Source: Nocardia anaemiae NBRC 100462 (GTDB lineage Bacteria > Actinomycetota > Actinomycetes > Mycobacteriales > Mycobacteriaceae). Taken from it: a stretch of DNA of 64,000 nt. The notes under the pieces are model-generated. The model saw only the letters and a program-made list of their open reading frames with translations. It did not search any database and was not told the DNA's origin. The DNA lies in assembly GCF_001612725.1 (NCBI RefSeq), contig NZ_BDAZ01000008.1:388804-452803 (forward strand), given 5' to 3'. The position numbers and the translations under genes are program-made. Shown in pieces: positions 1 through 7,740 of this stretch. Positions within the stretch are counted from its first letter, which is position 1, and each line of letters starts with the position of its first letter.

Positions 1-90
1 CGCGGACCAGAAGTCGGGCAGCGTCTCGATACCACCCGGCGCCTCGACGGCCATACCGGAGATCACGATCGGATCCGTTTCCGCACTCAT
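1..90 (-). CDS. Ketosynthase of siderophore PKS, N-terminal fragment
   Basis: Only the first 30 codons are inside the window; the gene runs off the left edge. The peptide begins MSAETDPIVISGMAVEAPGG and continues to a DFW motif, which is the standard start of a beta-ketoacyl synthase domain and resembles MbtC/NbtC of mycobactin and nocobactin synthesis. Its ATG overlaps the stop of the upstream thioesterase gene in an ATGA, so the two are probably translationally coupled in one iron-controlled operon. The exact family member cannot be settled from 30 residues. Confidence 0.75.
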   Translation of the reverse strand, partial: MSAETDPIVISGMAVEAPGGIETLPDFWSA

Positions 91-878
91 CCGACGCGAT
101 CCAGTTTTGGTGCGAGCAGTTCCGCGATACCGGCGGCATTGTCGTTCAGATAGAAATGCCCGCCGTCGAAGATGGTGACGTCGATTTCCTGTGCACTGTG
201 GTTGGACCAGCCGTATAGCTCACGTGGCGTGATGAAGGTGTCCTCGGCACCGCCGAGCACGTGGATCTTGGCCTGCACCTGGACATCCACCGGGCAGGTG
301 TAGGCATCGAAGGCCCGGTAATCGGCTTTCACTACCGGCAGCGCCATCCGCATGACCTCCCGGCTGCCGAGCACATCGGCGCCGGTGCCCTCCAGCGCGC
401 CGAGGTGGTCGAGGATCTGCTCGTCCTCGGTCGGATGCGGCGGCAGGTCGACCGCCCTTCCCGGCGAGACCGCGGCGGACGGCGCGAGCAGTCGCACCTC
501 GAGTCCGGCAGCCTCGGCATGACGAACCAGTTCGAAGGCCACCATCGCGCCCATGCTGTGGCCGAAGACCGTCAGTGGCAGCCCGCGATTGTGTTCGGAG
601 GTAAGGAATTCCGCGAAGCCACCGGCGGCGAGTTCGGGCAGCGTGGTCAGTGCCGCCTCGCGGGCGCGGTCCTGGCGACCCGGGTACTGGAAGATCAGGA
701 CGTCGAAGTGTTCGCTGAGCACCTTCGAGAACGCACGATACGCGGACGCACCGCTACCCGCGTGCGGACAGATCAGCAAGGGCGGGCGTGCTGTGCCGTT
801 TCGAGCGACCTGCGAGCAGTCGCTAGCGGCGGAGCGGGGCTGGTGGAATTGCCGGATCCATCCGAGATTTGCTGGCAT
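87..878 (-). CDS. Type II thioesterase of the siderophore cluster
   Basis: This 263-residue alpha/beta hydrolase resembles the GrsT/NbtA class of stand-alone thioesterases that clear misprimed carrier proteins in NRPS/PKS lines. The nucleophile motif GHSMG places Ser at about residue 108, with a likely acid in the GGAED segment (Asp about 213) and the catalytic His in DGGHFY (about 241). The ATG at 878 is preferred over a start 13 codons upstream because AGGAG lies seven bases before it, and the length then matches the family. It overlaps the ketosynthase start by four bases. An IdeR-like box lies about 130 bp upstream, so iron repression is inferred. The symbol nbtA would fit by analogy but is not assigned. 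Confidence 0.88.
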   Translation of the reverse strand: MPANLGWIRQFHQPRSAASDCSQVARNGTARPPLLICPHAGSGASAYRAFSKVLSEHFDVLIFQYPGRQDRAREAALTTLPELAAGGFAEFLTSEHNRGLPLTVFGHSMGAMVAFELVRHAEAAGLEVRLLAPSAAVSPGRAVDLPPHPTEDEQILDHLGALEGTGADVLGSREVMRMALPVVKADYRAFDAYTCPVDVQVQAKIHVLGGAEDTFITPRELYGWSNHSAQEIDVTIFDGGHFYLNDNAAGIAELLAPKLDRVG

Positions 879-1011
879 TTCTTGACTCCTGCGCTTCCGC
901 CGGACGTCCCGGCGCAATGCTCGCGCCAGGCAGCGTCATTCAATCGGCGGCGTACAACACCCCCCGGCTCGCTGCACTGATCTGTGGTTACTTCTGAACG
1001 GTCGCCCAATA

Positions 1012-1030
1012 TTAGCGTAGCCTATCCTAA
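1012..1030 (-). promoter_or_regulatory. IdeR/DtxR-like iron box upstream of the thioesterase operon
   Basis: The 19-bp site TTAGCGTAGCCTATCCTAA is close to the actinobacterial iron-box consensus TTAGGTTAGGCTAACCTAA, and its two 9-base arms agree at 7 of 9 positions. It sits between the formyltransferase stop and the thioesterase start, the expected place for a repressor site controlling the downstream thioesterase-PKS operon. Binding is inferred from the sequence only. Confidence 0.8.
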
Positions 1031-1055
1031 CAAGTCTAGGCGGACGCCCACTGCG

Positions 1056-1991
1056 TCACTGGTCGGTGAGATAGCCACCGCGCGTGAAGAATTCCGCGGC
1101 CGAATGTTCGGTGCCGTCCTCGGTGCGAATCCGGGTGAGCACCAAGCCGCGATTGCGTCCGCGATGCGCCTCCGGACCGCACACCACCGCGCCGCCACCC
1201 TCCTGCACGATCACACGACCGGGCGTGCCGCCGTAGCGCGCCTCCGAAACCGCCGCCTCGAGCACCTCGATCCGCTCGCCGCGGTAGTAGGTGAACGCAC
1301 GCGGATACGGCTCGGACAGTGCCCGCACGAAACGCTCCAGATCGACGGCGGACCAGGTCCAATCGATGCGGCTGTCCCGCTCGGAGCGCTTGTGGAAGTA
1401 GGTGCGCTCGGATTTGCGCTGCGGCTTCCATTGCGCGGTACCGGATTCCAAGGCGTGCAGCGCTTCCCGCAGCGCGCCGGGGATGAGTTCCATACCGCGC
1501 AGTACCAATTCGGTGCCGGTATCGGTGGGTCCGATGGGCAACGAGCGCTGCACCAGGATGTCGCCGGTGTCCAACCCCTCGTCCATCCGATGCACGGTCA
1601 GGCCCGTCTCGGACTCGCCGCCGATCAGCGCCCACAGCACCGGGGAGAAGCCGGTGAACTTGGGCAGCAGCGAATCGTGCAGGTTCAGGGTGCCGTGTGG
1701 GGGCAGGTTGTAGAGCTCGGCGGGCATCCAGGTGTACCAGCTGTTCACCACGATGACATCCGGTTCGGCGCGCTTCACCAGGTCGATGGTTTCGGCATCG
1801 GCCCGTTCGGTCAGATGCACCGGGATGTCGTGCGCACGGGCGAGGCCCTCGACCGAATCCGACCAGATCCCCTTGTAGGAATCCGCACTGGCCGGATGGG
1901 TGACCGCGAGCACGACCTCGTGTTCCGAATCGATCAGTGCCTGCAGGGTTTTGCGGCCCCAGGTCTGGAAGCCGAATGAAACGATGCGCAT
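1056..1991 (-). CDS. Methionyl-tRNA formyltransferase-like N-formyltransferase, siderophore hydroxylysine
   Basis: The 311-residue product has the formyltransferase fold of Fmt: the active-site segment LNLHDSLLP (Asn about 103, His about 105) followed by DEGLDTGDI (Asp about 141), and a C-terminal Fmt_C-like region. Placed 41 bp downstream of the lysine N6-hydroxylase and next to other siderophore genes, it probably formylates N6-hydroxylysine from formyl-tetrahydrofolate rather than initiator tRNA; nocobactin contains such a formyl-hydroxamate. The start at 1991 is chosen over a much longer open frame because it begins with the Fmt-like beta strand MRIVSFGF and has a GAGG ribosome site. The substrate is inferred from context. 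Confidence 0.85.
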   Translation of the reverse strand: MRIVSFGFQTWGRKTLQALIDSEHEVVLAVTHPASADSYKGIWSDSVEGLARAHDIPVHLTERADAETIDLVKRAEPDVIVVNSWYTWMPAELYNLPPHGTLNLHDSLLPKFTGFSPVLWALIGGESETGLTVHRMDEGLDTGDILVQRSLPIGPTDTGTELVLRGMELIPGALREALHALESGTAQWKPQRKSERTYFHKRSERDSRIDWTWSAVDLERFVRALSEPYPRAFTYYRGERIEVLEAAVSEARYGGTPGRVIVQEGGGAVVCGPEAHRGRNRGLVLTRIRTEDGTEHSAAEFFTRGGYLTDQ

Positions 1992-2032
1992 GAAAACCTC
2001 ACGTAGATGTATCCGGGGATGTCGGGGCCGAA

Positions 2033-3319
2033 TCAACCGAGTCGGGCGGCCGCACCCCGCCGCGCACCGACGACCTGACGCGCTGGGGCGGTTCGCAATA
2101 TCCGATCCGAAAGTTCGCCGAGGCAGCTCAGATTCGGGAAACCGGGACCCTGCGCGATGGCCGCCATATTCGGCAGATAGAGCTTCGCGTCCAGTCCGGA
2201 GACCGCTAGGTCGTAGCCGATCGCGGACTCGAGCCTGGCCTGGGTCAACGGACCGCCGACGGCGAGCTCGAGCAGATCGGCGGCATCGGAATCGAAGAGT
2301 TCCAGGAACCACAGCGGCTGCCCACCGGTCGCGTCGACCACCAGATCGAAGTTGTGCACTTGATCCGGACGGCGGTCGTTGCGCAGCGTCACCGCCACGC
2401 CGTCACCCTGTTCGGCGACCCGCACGACTCGCCCCTGCAGATGGTGCACGCGGTTGTCGCCGATCACGCTCTCCTGCACGCGCACCGAGAAAACACCGCG
2501 GTCGGTGCGCCGGATGACGTCGCGGCGCTCGTCCATGCTCAGCGCGTTCCACTTGGTCGGATCGCTGAAAAGCGCGTTCTCGAAATAGCTTTCGCCGCGG
2601 GTATAGATGGTGGCCTTGGGCGTGATCACCGAAATGGTCAGCATGTCGTGGCGGACCAGCTCGTCCAGCGCCGAACCCGCGGTCTCGCCGCCGCCGATCA
2701 CCGCGACGCGCGAGGAAACCGGCAGCGCGCGTTTGCCCGCCAGATCCCAGAATTCGGCGATGCTGAGCACACTGGGGTGTTCGGCCAGGGCTCGCCCGCT
2801 GTGGCCGGGGCCGGTGATCATCAATGCGTCCGTGTCGATTTGGGTGGTCACGCCGTCGGCGTCGGTCACCGAAACCAGCCAGCCGTCGGCCGCCGCCGCG
2901 ACCGAATCCACTCTTGCGAGGACCAATTCGAGATCGATCGCGCGGGCCACCCATTGCAGATATTTGGCCCAGACGTGGTGGTGCGGGCTCGGGCGGCCGC
3001 GGTCGATCCATTCGGCGTAGGTGCCGTGCTCGACCAGGAACGAGGTCCAGCTGTAGGCCATCATCGCCTCGTCGATAGCCCGGTTGTGCCCGCGCACCAA
3101 GGTCGAGTGGTACGGGAAGCCAATGTCCTTCTCTGGGCTGGTGCCGAGCCGGTGCTGGCCGTCGGTCCAGCCGCCACTCGGCAGCCAATTGCCGCCGACG
3201 GCATGCGCCTCGACGACGATCACGCGCGGGGGCGCGAGCCCCAATTTCCGCAGGACGTGCGCTTTTGCCGCCACCGCAAGGGCTTTGGGCCCTGCTCCGA
3301 CCACCAATAGTGTGTCCAC
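2033..3319 (-). CDS. nbtG: L-lysine N6-monooxygenase, MbtG/NbtG type
   Basis: This FAD/NADPH N-hydroxylating monooxygenase makes N6-hydroxylysine for the hydroxamate arms of mycobactin-type siderophores. The N-terminal dinucleotide motif is VVGAGPKALAVAA, the segment GGWTDGQHRLGTSPEKDIGF and the NADPH motif GGGETAGSAL are present, and the C-terminal QGPGFPNLSCLGELSDR matches MbtG. The GTG at 3319 is chosen because AGGAGA lies four bases upstream and the length (428 residues) fits MbtG; a GTG 13 codons earlier is possible. An iron box lies just upstream. The symbol rests on family resemblance and neighbours. Confidence 0.88.
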   Translation of the reverse strand: MDTLLVVGAGPKALAVAAKAHVLRKLGLAPPRVIVVEAHAVGGNWLPSGGWTDGQHRLGTSPEKDIGFPYHSTLVRGHNRAIDEAMMAYSWTSFLVEHGTYAEWIDRGRPSPHHHVWAKYLQWVARAIDLELVLARVDSVAAAADGWLVSVTDADGVTTQIDTDALMITGPGHSGRALAEHPSVLSIAEFWDLAGKRALPVSSRVAVIGGGETAGSALDELVRHDMLTISVITPKATIYTRGESYFENALFSDPTKWNALSMDERRDVIRRTDRGVFSVRVQESVIGDNRVHHLQGRVVRVAEQGDGVAVTLRNDRRPDQVHNFDLVVDATGGQPLWFLELFDSDAADLLELAVGGPLTQARLESAIGYDLAVSGLDAKLYLPNMAAIAQGPGFPNLSCLGELSDRILRTAPARQVVGARRGAAARLG

Positions 3320-3377
3320 GGTTCTCCTGCGTTCGATCCGGGGCGGAGCCAGGGTCACCTAACTTCCGGCCTTCAGC

Positions 3378-3396
3378 TTTGCATAGGCTTACCTTA
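3378..3396. promoter_or_regulatory. IdeR-like iron box in the nbtG / MTB12-like intergenic region
   Basis: On the minus strand the site reads TAAGGTAAGCCTATGCAAA, matching about 13 of 19 positions of the IdeR consensus, with the left half and centre best conserved. It lies between the divergent hydroxylase (start 3319) and the small secreted-protein gene (start 3461), so one site could control both. It is weaker than the other two boxes in the locus. Confidence 0.6.
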
Positions 3397-3460
3397 TATT
3401 GCACTGTAGTGCCAGTCCTGGATCGGCACACTCCCGGCAAACGAACGATTGGATGATCCG

Positions 3461-3952
3461 ATGCTCAGCACCAGAAATAGGCCGGTGGCGCGCCTTGCCG
3501 CCGTGGCGTTTTCCCTCACCGCGGCCGCCGCGATCGGCGCATTCGGCACCGTCGCCACCGTGGCCCCGGCCAGTGCCGCGCCCATCGGCGCGCCGATGCG
3601 GACCGCCGCCCCCGGCCTCGGCGAGTTGAAGGCCAAGCTGCAACTGGTGCTGAACACCGGCGCCGCGCGCTCCGCCCGCGCGGCCGAGCTCGAGGCGGGC
3701 GAGGCCGGTCTGAGCCTGGTCGACCAGGTCGGGGGCGCCATGGCCTCGGCTCCGCCGAGCTTCCGCTGGAATGTCCTCGGCCCGGTCAATGTCTCCGGCG
3801 ATCTGCTCACCGCCCAGCTGACCACCGCCATCGACGGTTGGGACCCCTGGTACTTCGACCTGTCGTGGAAGCAGATCGATGGCACCTGGAAGCTGACCCG
3901 TGCGGCCGAATGCACCATCGCGAGCGTCGCGATGCTGCCCTGCAACCTGTAA
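3461..3952 (+). CDS. Secreted MTB12-like low-molecular-weight protein
   Basis: The 163-residue product starts with a Sec signal: Arg-rich head, hydrophobic core VAFSLTAAAAIGAFG and an ASA-A cleavage region near residue 40. The mature part, with LKAKLQLVLNTGA, then alternating strands ending SWKQIDGTWKLTRAAECTI, resembles the C-terminal fold of mycobacterial MTB12/CFP-2 antigens, whose function is unknown. Two Cys near the C-terminus (about residues 150 and 160) could form a disulfide. It is divergent from the lysine hydroxylase and shares its putative iron box, so iron-regulated secretion is inferred. A TTG four codons upstream is a less likely start. Confidence 0.75.
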   Translation: MLSTRNRPVARLAAVAFSLTAAAAIGAFGTVATVAPASAAPIGAPMRTAAPGLGELKAKLQLVLNTGAARSARAAELEAGEAGLSLVDQVGGAMASAPPSFRWNVLGPVNVSGDLLTAQLTTAIDGWDPWYFDLSWKQIDGTWKLTRAAECTIASVAMLPCNL

Positions 3953-3974
3953 TCGCCTGCGATACGGGCACATT

Positions 3975-4004
3975 GGCTCCGAGGTAGCTGACTACCTCGG
4001 AGCC
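3975..4004 (+). terminator. Perfect hairpin, probable terminator
   Basis: A 13-bp perfect stem GGCTCCGAGGTAG closes on a four-base CTGA loop 22 bases after the MTB12-like gene. There is no T-tract on either side, so it would be a U-less actinobacterial terminator. It also insulates the following iron-regulated gene. Confidence 0.65.
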
Positions 4005-4051
4005 ACACGGCTATTCGGAATCACCGCTCCGGACACCCCACGACATCAGAG

Positions 4052-4070
4052 TATGTTTAGGCTAACCTTA
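4052..4070 (+). promoter_or_regulatory. IdeR-like box overlapping a probable leaderless promoter
   Basis: The site TATGTTTAGGCTAACCTTA keeps the core TTAGGCTAACCT and matches about 14 of 19 consensus positions. Its right half contains TAACCT (4063-4068), a TANNNT -10 element seven bases before the ATG at 4076. No ribosome-binding sequence fits between, so the mRNA probably starts at the A of the ATG. A bound repressor would cover the -10. Confidence 0.75.
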
Positions 4071-4075
4071 GCTGC

Positions 4076-4777
4076 ATGGGTAGAGGTTTCGAAGGGTTGA
4101 TGCTGAAGGCGTGGCGCGCCGAGGATTACCGGCTCACGGTGACCTCGACCGAGCACATCAGCGATAAATACCTGCGGCTCGGCTTCGATGCGGGCGGACT
4201 GCTCGCCGATCATCCGGTGCACCCGACGCAATGGGTGCGGCTGTGGATTCCGAATGGCGAGCGCGAGCATCAGCGCGGCTACACGCTGGTCGATCCCGAT
4301 CCGGACGGGAACAAATTCTCGATCGAGTTCGCGGTACACCATGGGCCCGCCTCGATGTGGGCCCAGCAGGCGGCCGTCGGGGACCAGATCGATGTTTCGG
4401 TGCTCGGCTCGGATTTCCAACTGCCCGACCCACTTCCGAGCGAGTTCGTCGTCTTCGGCGATACCGCATCGCTGCCCGCCATCAATTCACTGCTCGACGC
4501 GATCGGCGATGTGCCCGCCCGGGTCTGGTTGGAATGGCAATACGAATCCGACACCGGGCTCCCGGTCCGCAATAAGCCGCACCACCAGGTGAAATGGGTG
4601 CAGCGGATCGACAACGGTCGACTGCTGCGCGAGCAGGCCGATGAAATGGCTTGCCCGAAGGACGCTTTCGCCTGGGTCGCGTGCGACGGCCACACCACAC
4701 GGTCGATCGTCAAGGCGCTCAAGGCCAGCCATGGGCTGCCGAAAACCGCCATCAAATCCCGGGCCTATTGGAAATAG
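4076..4777 (+). CDS. Siderophore-interacting protein (SIP/ViuB family)
   Basis: The 233-residue flavoprotein belongs to the cytoplasmic SIP family that reduces ferric siderophores to release iron. It has an N-terminal FAD-binding barrel, with RGYTLVDPD as the flavin-binding RxY(T/S) motif and the following HHGPASMWA segment, then a C-terminal SIP domain with GDTASLPAI and WVACDG, ending KSRAYWK as usual for the family. The MGRGFEG start matches actinobacterial SIPs, so 4076 is kept although no ribosome site precedes it. An IdeR-like box ends five bases upstream, so de-repression under iron limitation is inferred. It fits uptake of the siderophore made by the neighbouring genes. Confidence 0.9.
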   Translation: MGRGFEGLMLKAWRAEDYRLTVTSTEHISDKYLRLGFDAGGLLADHPVHPTQWVRLWIPNGEREHQRGYTLVDPDPDGNKFSIEFAVHHGPASMWAQQAAVGDQIDVSVLGSDFQLPDPLPSEFVVFGDTASLPAINSLLDAIGDVPARVWLEWQYESDTGLPVRNKPHHQVKWVQRIDNGRLLREQADEMACPKDAFAWVACDGHTTRSIVKALKASHGLPKTAIKSRAYWK

Positions 4778-4783
4778 TCATCC

Positions 4784-5194
4784 TCAGGATGGGCACTCGG
4801 GGTCCGGTGCGGCGCCGGAAGCGGGCTGCAGTCGATCAGCCAGGAGTCCCTGGAAACGCGGGCACGTCATGATGTCGTCGTACGGACATTCGCCCTCGAT
4901 CATGTCGAGCGCGGCCTGCGCCCGAGCGATCCGCGCCAGCAGCCGTTCGCGGTGCCGGACCGTCACCTCATGGCGGTCCGGTGCGGACCGGGCGGCCAGC
5001 ATCGTGCGGATGTCCGCGAGGCCGAAGCCCGCCTCCTTCGAGACCAGGATCGCCGCCACCCGGTGCAGGTCGGTATCGGTGTAGCGGCGGCGGTCACCCA
5101 CGCGACCCGGTGTAAGCAGTCCTTCGGCCTCCCAATATCGCAATACATGTGTCGGCAACCCGAACTGAGCCGCCACCTCGCCGATTGACTTCAT
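4784..5194 (-). CDS. MerR-family transcriptional regulator
   Basis: The 136-residue protein has the N-terminal MerR helix-turn-helix (IGEVAAQFGLPTHVLRYWE at residues 3-21), the RRYTDTDLHRV wing, and a C-terminal coiled dimerisation helix. The C-terminal segment ECPYDDIMTCPRF has two Cys that could bind metal or sense redox. The ATG at 5194 is used because translation upstream enters the operator. It is divergent from a methyltransferase gene with only 28 bp between starts, and a long palindrome spans its own start codon, so it probably controls both genes. The effector is unknown. Confidence 0.88.
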   Translation of the reverse strand: MKSIGEVAAQFGLPTHVLRYWEAEGLLTPGRVGDRRRYTDTDLHRVAAILVSKEAGFGLADIRTMLAARSAPDRHEVTVRHRERLLARIARAQAALDMIEGECPYDDIMTCPRFQGLLADRLQPASGAAPDPECPS

Positions 5195-5222
5195 GTCGAC
5201 ATTAAGTCGCACACTGACTGCC
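5185..5222. promoter_or_regulatory. MerR-type operator and promoter for the methyltransferase
   Basis: A 22-bp near-perfect palindrome at 5187-5208 has arms GACTT and AAGTC around the core ATGTCGACAT; only one symmetric pair fails. On the plus strand TTGACT (5185-5190) and CACACT (5210-5215) are separated by 19 bp, the over-long spacer typical of MerR-activated promoters, with the operator in that spacer. The -10 is seven bases from the ATG at 5223, so a leaderless transcript is likely. Confidence 0.65.
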
Positions 5223-5912
5223 ATGTCTACATTGCTCACTCTGCTCGACGCCTTCGACGACCTGCCCCAGGTCCGTAACCTGCGAGAACACACCTACGAC
5301 GCATTGGGCGACACCGTTGTCGACGTCGGCTGCGGGAGCGGGCGCGCCGTCGGCGAGTTGGCCGCGCGCGGGGTGCGGGCCATCGGCGTCGACCTGGACC
5401 CGGCGATGATCGAGATCGCCGTCGAGCGCTGGCCCGCAGGCGAGTTCCACGTCGGCGACGCCACCGCGCTGCCGCTCGATGACGGCTCGGTCACCGGCTA
5501 CCGCGCCGACAAGGTTCTGCACACCCTCGCCGAGCCCGAGCGAGCCGTCATCGAGGCCCGTCGGATCCTGGCCGGCAACGGCCGCGCGGTACTCATCGGC
5601 CAAGACTGGGACACCTTGGTGATCGACTCCGACGATGCCGAACTCACCCGCACGCTGGTGCACGCTCGCGCGGACGGAATGTCCAACCCGCGGGTTGCGC
5701 GGCGATACCGTAACCTCCTGCTGGACAACGGGTTCGTCGACGTTACCGTCGAGGTTCATACGATCGTGTGGACAGACTCCACGGCACTGCCTGTGCTCGC
5801 CAACATCGCGGGAGAAGGCGCCTGGCTCGACGACCAAGCCACCAGGGGGCGCGACGATCGGCTGTTTGTCGCCGTCCCGATATTTCTCGCCTCGGGGACT
5901 CGCGCCGATTGA
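5223..5912 (+). CDS. Class I SAM-dependent methyltransferase
   Basis: The 229-residue protein has the Rossmann-type methyltransferase order: motif I VVDVGCGSGRAVGEL near residue 30, the acidic SAM-ribose residue in GVDLDPAM, motif with GDATALPLDDGS, then RADKVLHTL and RRILAGNGRAVLIGQDW. This is the Methyltransf_11/25 type acting on small molecules; the substrate is unknown. It is divergent from and probably activated by the MerR regulator, which suggests a methylation response to a small molecule or stress. The ATG at 5223 is preferred over a GTG upstream that would lie in the operator. Confidence 0.85.
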   Translation: MSTLLTLLDAFDDLPQVRNLREHTYDALGDTVVDVGCGSGRAVGELAARGVRAIGVDLDPAMIEIAVERWPAGEFHVGDATALPLDDGSVTGYRADKVLHTLAEPERAVIEARRILAGNGRAVLIGQDWDTLVIDSDDAELTRTLVHARADGMSNPRVARRYRNLLLDNGFVDVTVEVHTIVWTDSTALPVLANIAGEGAWLDDQATRGRDDRLFVAVPIFLASGTRAD

Positions 5913-5977
5913 GTACCAGTGCGCCGTAGGTCGAGAGCGGCGCGGGCTCCAACCCGTGGCCCGCGACCGCCCGTTAT

Positions 5978-6961
5978 CTAACGATCATTCCAGCCGAGGT
6001 CGCGCCCGATCACCTCGAACAACTTCTCGTTCCACGGGCGATAGAACTCGCGCAGCCGGGCCAGCGAATCCTCGTCGGGCTCCGGGACTTCGAGCGGATT
6101 GCGGTTCAACACGTGATGGCGGATCGGCTCGACGGCGGGCAGTCCGAGGAATTCGTGGATACCGCACACCGTCTTCGAGATGTCGGCGAAGAAGTCCTCG
6201 GCGGTGACGATGTAGACGTTCCCCTTGTCGAATGCCTCGAGCCAGCGGGCCACCGAATTGACGTAGACACCGGTGCCGAGCACCGGCATGGAGGGCAGTG
6301 TGGTCGGTGGCGATATGGGGAACATCTCGAGCGCGTACCCGACGTAATCGGCGAAGGTCCTGCCGTACGGCATGGCGCGCAGGCCGTCCTTGCTACTGAG
6401 AAACAGATCCCATTTGTAATGCGAGTGCGCTCGATCCACCGGGTCGCGCAGCATCATCACGATCTTGGCGTCCGGTCGGGCCGCACGGTAGTTGTCGATC
6501 AACAGCAGATCGTGCAGCGCTGGGTCGAAGTGGCCCGCCAGCGCCTGGCCGGTACATCGCAGCACCTCGGCCTTCTCCCGCTCGGTCGGAAAGAACGGCC
6601 CCCACAACTGTGTATAGCCGTGGCCGATCTCCTTCGTGAGCGGCGCCAGGATGCTCGGATGCTGCATGAGATAGCTGGCGAGATCGGTGGTTCCGCTCTT
6701 CAGCGCGCCGACGCAGGCGAAATCCGGCAATACCCGTGGCCCGCCGAACCGCCGCAACCACAGCCGAACCGGTGGCACTCTGCCGAAATAATGCGGCAGT
6801 GTCAGATAGCGCATTCCCAGCTTCGCGCTGCGCAACGGATGCCCGAGATGACTTTCCCGGTTGTAGCGGTGCATTTGCCATTCTTCGAATACCGCGAATC
6901 CTTTCGTATATCTATCCGAGCCATAGTCTTGTGCGCTCGACGGCGCCACCCCTGTTGCCAT
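5978..6961 (-). CDS. Sulfotransferase (PAPS-dependent, Stf-like)
   Basis: The 327-residue protein carries the two PAPS-binding signatures: the phosphosulfate loop VGALKSGTTDLASYL near residue 87 and the 3-prime-phosphate loop MLRDPVDRAHSHYKW near residue 175. The family transfers sulfate to alcohols of lipids, glycans or natural products; mycobacterial relatives sulfate cell-wall glycolipids. A GTG six codons upstream is rejected because the bases between it and the ATG at 6961 contain GAGGGGAAG, a strong ribosome site. It stands alone, converging on the methyltransferase. The acceptor cannot be predicted. Confidence 0.86.
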   Translation of the reverse strand: MATGVAPSSAQDYGSDRYTKGFAVFEEWQMHRYNRESHLGHPLRSAKLGMRYLTLPHYFGRVPPVRLWLRRFGGPRVLPDFACVGALKSGTTDLASYLMQHPSILAPLTKEIGHGYTQLWGPFFPTEREKAEVLRCTGQALAGHFDPALHDLLLIDNYRAARPDAKIVMMLRDPVDRAHSHYKWDLFLSSKDGLRAMPYGRTFADYVGYALEMFPISPPTTLPSMPVLGTGVYVNSVARWLEAFDKGNVYIVTAEDFFADISKTVCGIHEFLGLPAVEPIRHHVLNRNPLEVPEPDEDSLARLREFYRPWNEKLFEVIGRDLGWNDR

Positions 6962-7484
6962 TGGAACTTCCCCTCGCACAACGATCTTCGCCGCGGAGCA
7001 CGCGGCGATCTACTTTTCGAACCAACCGCCAGGAATGGTTCGCCCGACTACTGACACGCAACTCGAAGGAAACACATGTCGTTACATCCCGCTGCCCTTC
7101 GGGAACCGATTCGCCGATCACGGTAGCGCCGAGTTCGTCCCGGTGTTACCGAAATCCCGGCTGTCGATACACAGACGACGAGCATCCGATCTGGGCAACT
7201 TCACAAGACCCGCCAACAGGGGTGCACAGCCGCTCCGGCCGTAACCCTGCGCAGGCTAAGACACTTGCGATGCGAAGCTCGCACAGTGGGACCTCGCCAC
7301 CGAACAGGTACTGCGGGATACCTGCTCAATACCGAATGGCCGGTTCTCCCAACGCACTTGGCAACACATCTTCGACGCGCCGGGGAAGCTTGCGTGAACG
7401 GCGGACTATCCCAGCAACTTTCGCGCACAAGCATTACTAGCTTATCGAGCTACACAGATTGCTACTGCCATTGGAGAGGTGAAA
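6962..7484. other. Intergenic region without a supported gene
   Basis: About 520 bp between the sulfotransferase start and a small gene. Open frames here are short, lack ribosome sites and have no family resemblance. It must hold the sulfotransferase promoter and the promoter of the small gene at 7485, but I see no clear -35/-10 pair. Confidence 0.5.
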
Positions 7485-7679
7485 ATGTTTGTCACGACAA
7501 TTATTTCGAATATCGGCGACTGCCGCCGTGACCCCGGCGCCTTGACCGAGCAGCAGGCGCACCGGGCGATGCAAGTGCACTTGTATTGCAGTGTCGACAG
7601 TTGCAAAGTCCGCCGCCGTGCCAGACAGACGCTCGTCGAATCCCGCCGGATGGTGCTGGACGAACGCGCCGAGCCGTAG
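7485..7679 (+). CDS. Small actinobacterial hypothetical protein
   Basis: This 64-residue product starts at an ATG five bases after GGAGAGG (7473-7479), one of the best ribosome sites in the area. The sequence has TEQQAHRAMQVHL, then CSVDSC, and an Arg-rich tail ending MVLDERAEP. The two Cys four residues apart and the basic helix suggest a small folded or nucleic-acid-binding protein, but no function is known. I believe similar 60-70 residue proteins occur in other Nocardia genomes; this is recollection, not a search. It lies just upstream of a PPOX-family gene on the same strand. Confidence 0.6.
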   Translation: MFVTTIISNIGDCRRDPGALTEQQAHRAMQVHLYCSVDSCKVRRRARQTLVESRRMVLDERAEP

Positions 7680-7740
7680 TCGTCAAGGCGCAACCGCGCC
7701 GCCGTGGAATCGACCGTGCCGTCTGTGCGTTGGCACAAGC

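Noticed and set aside
7076..7126. A 16-codon frame with AAGGA upstream, read as a leader peptide
   Set aside because: Too short, no attenuator hairpin follows, and the codon pattern gives no support.
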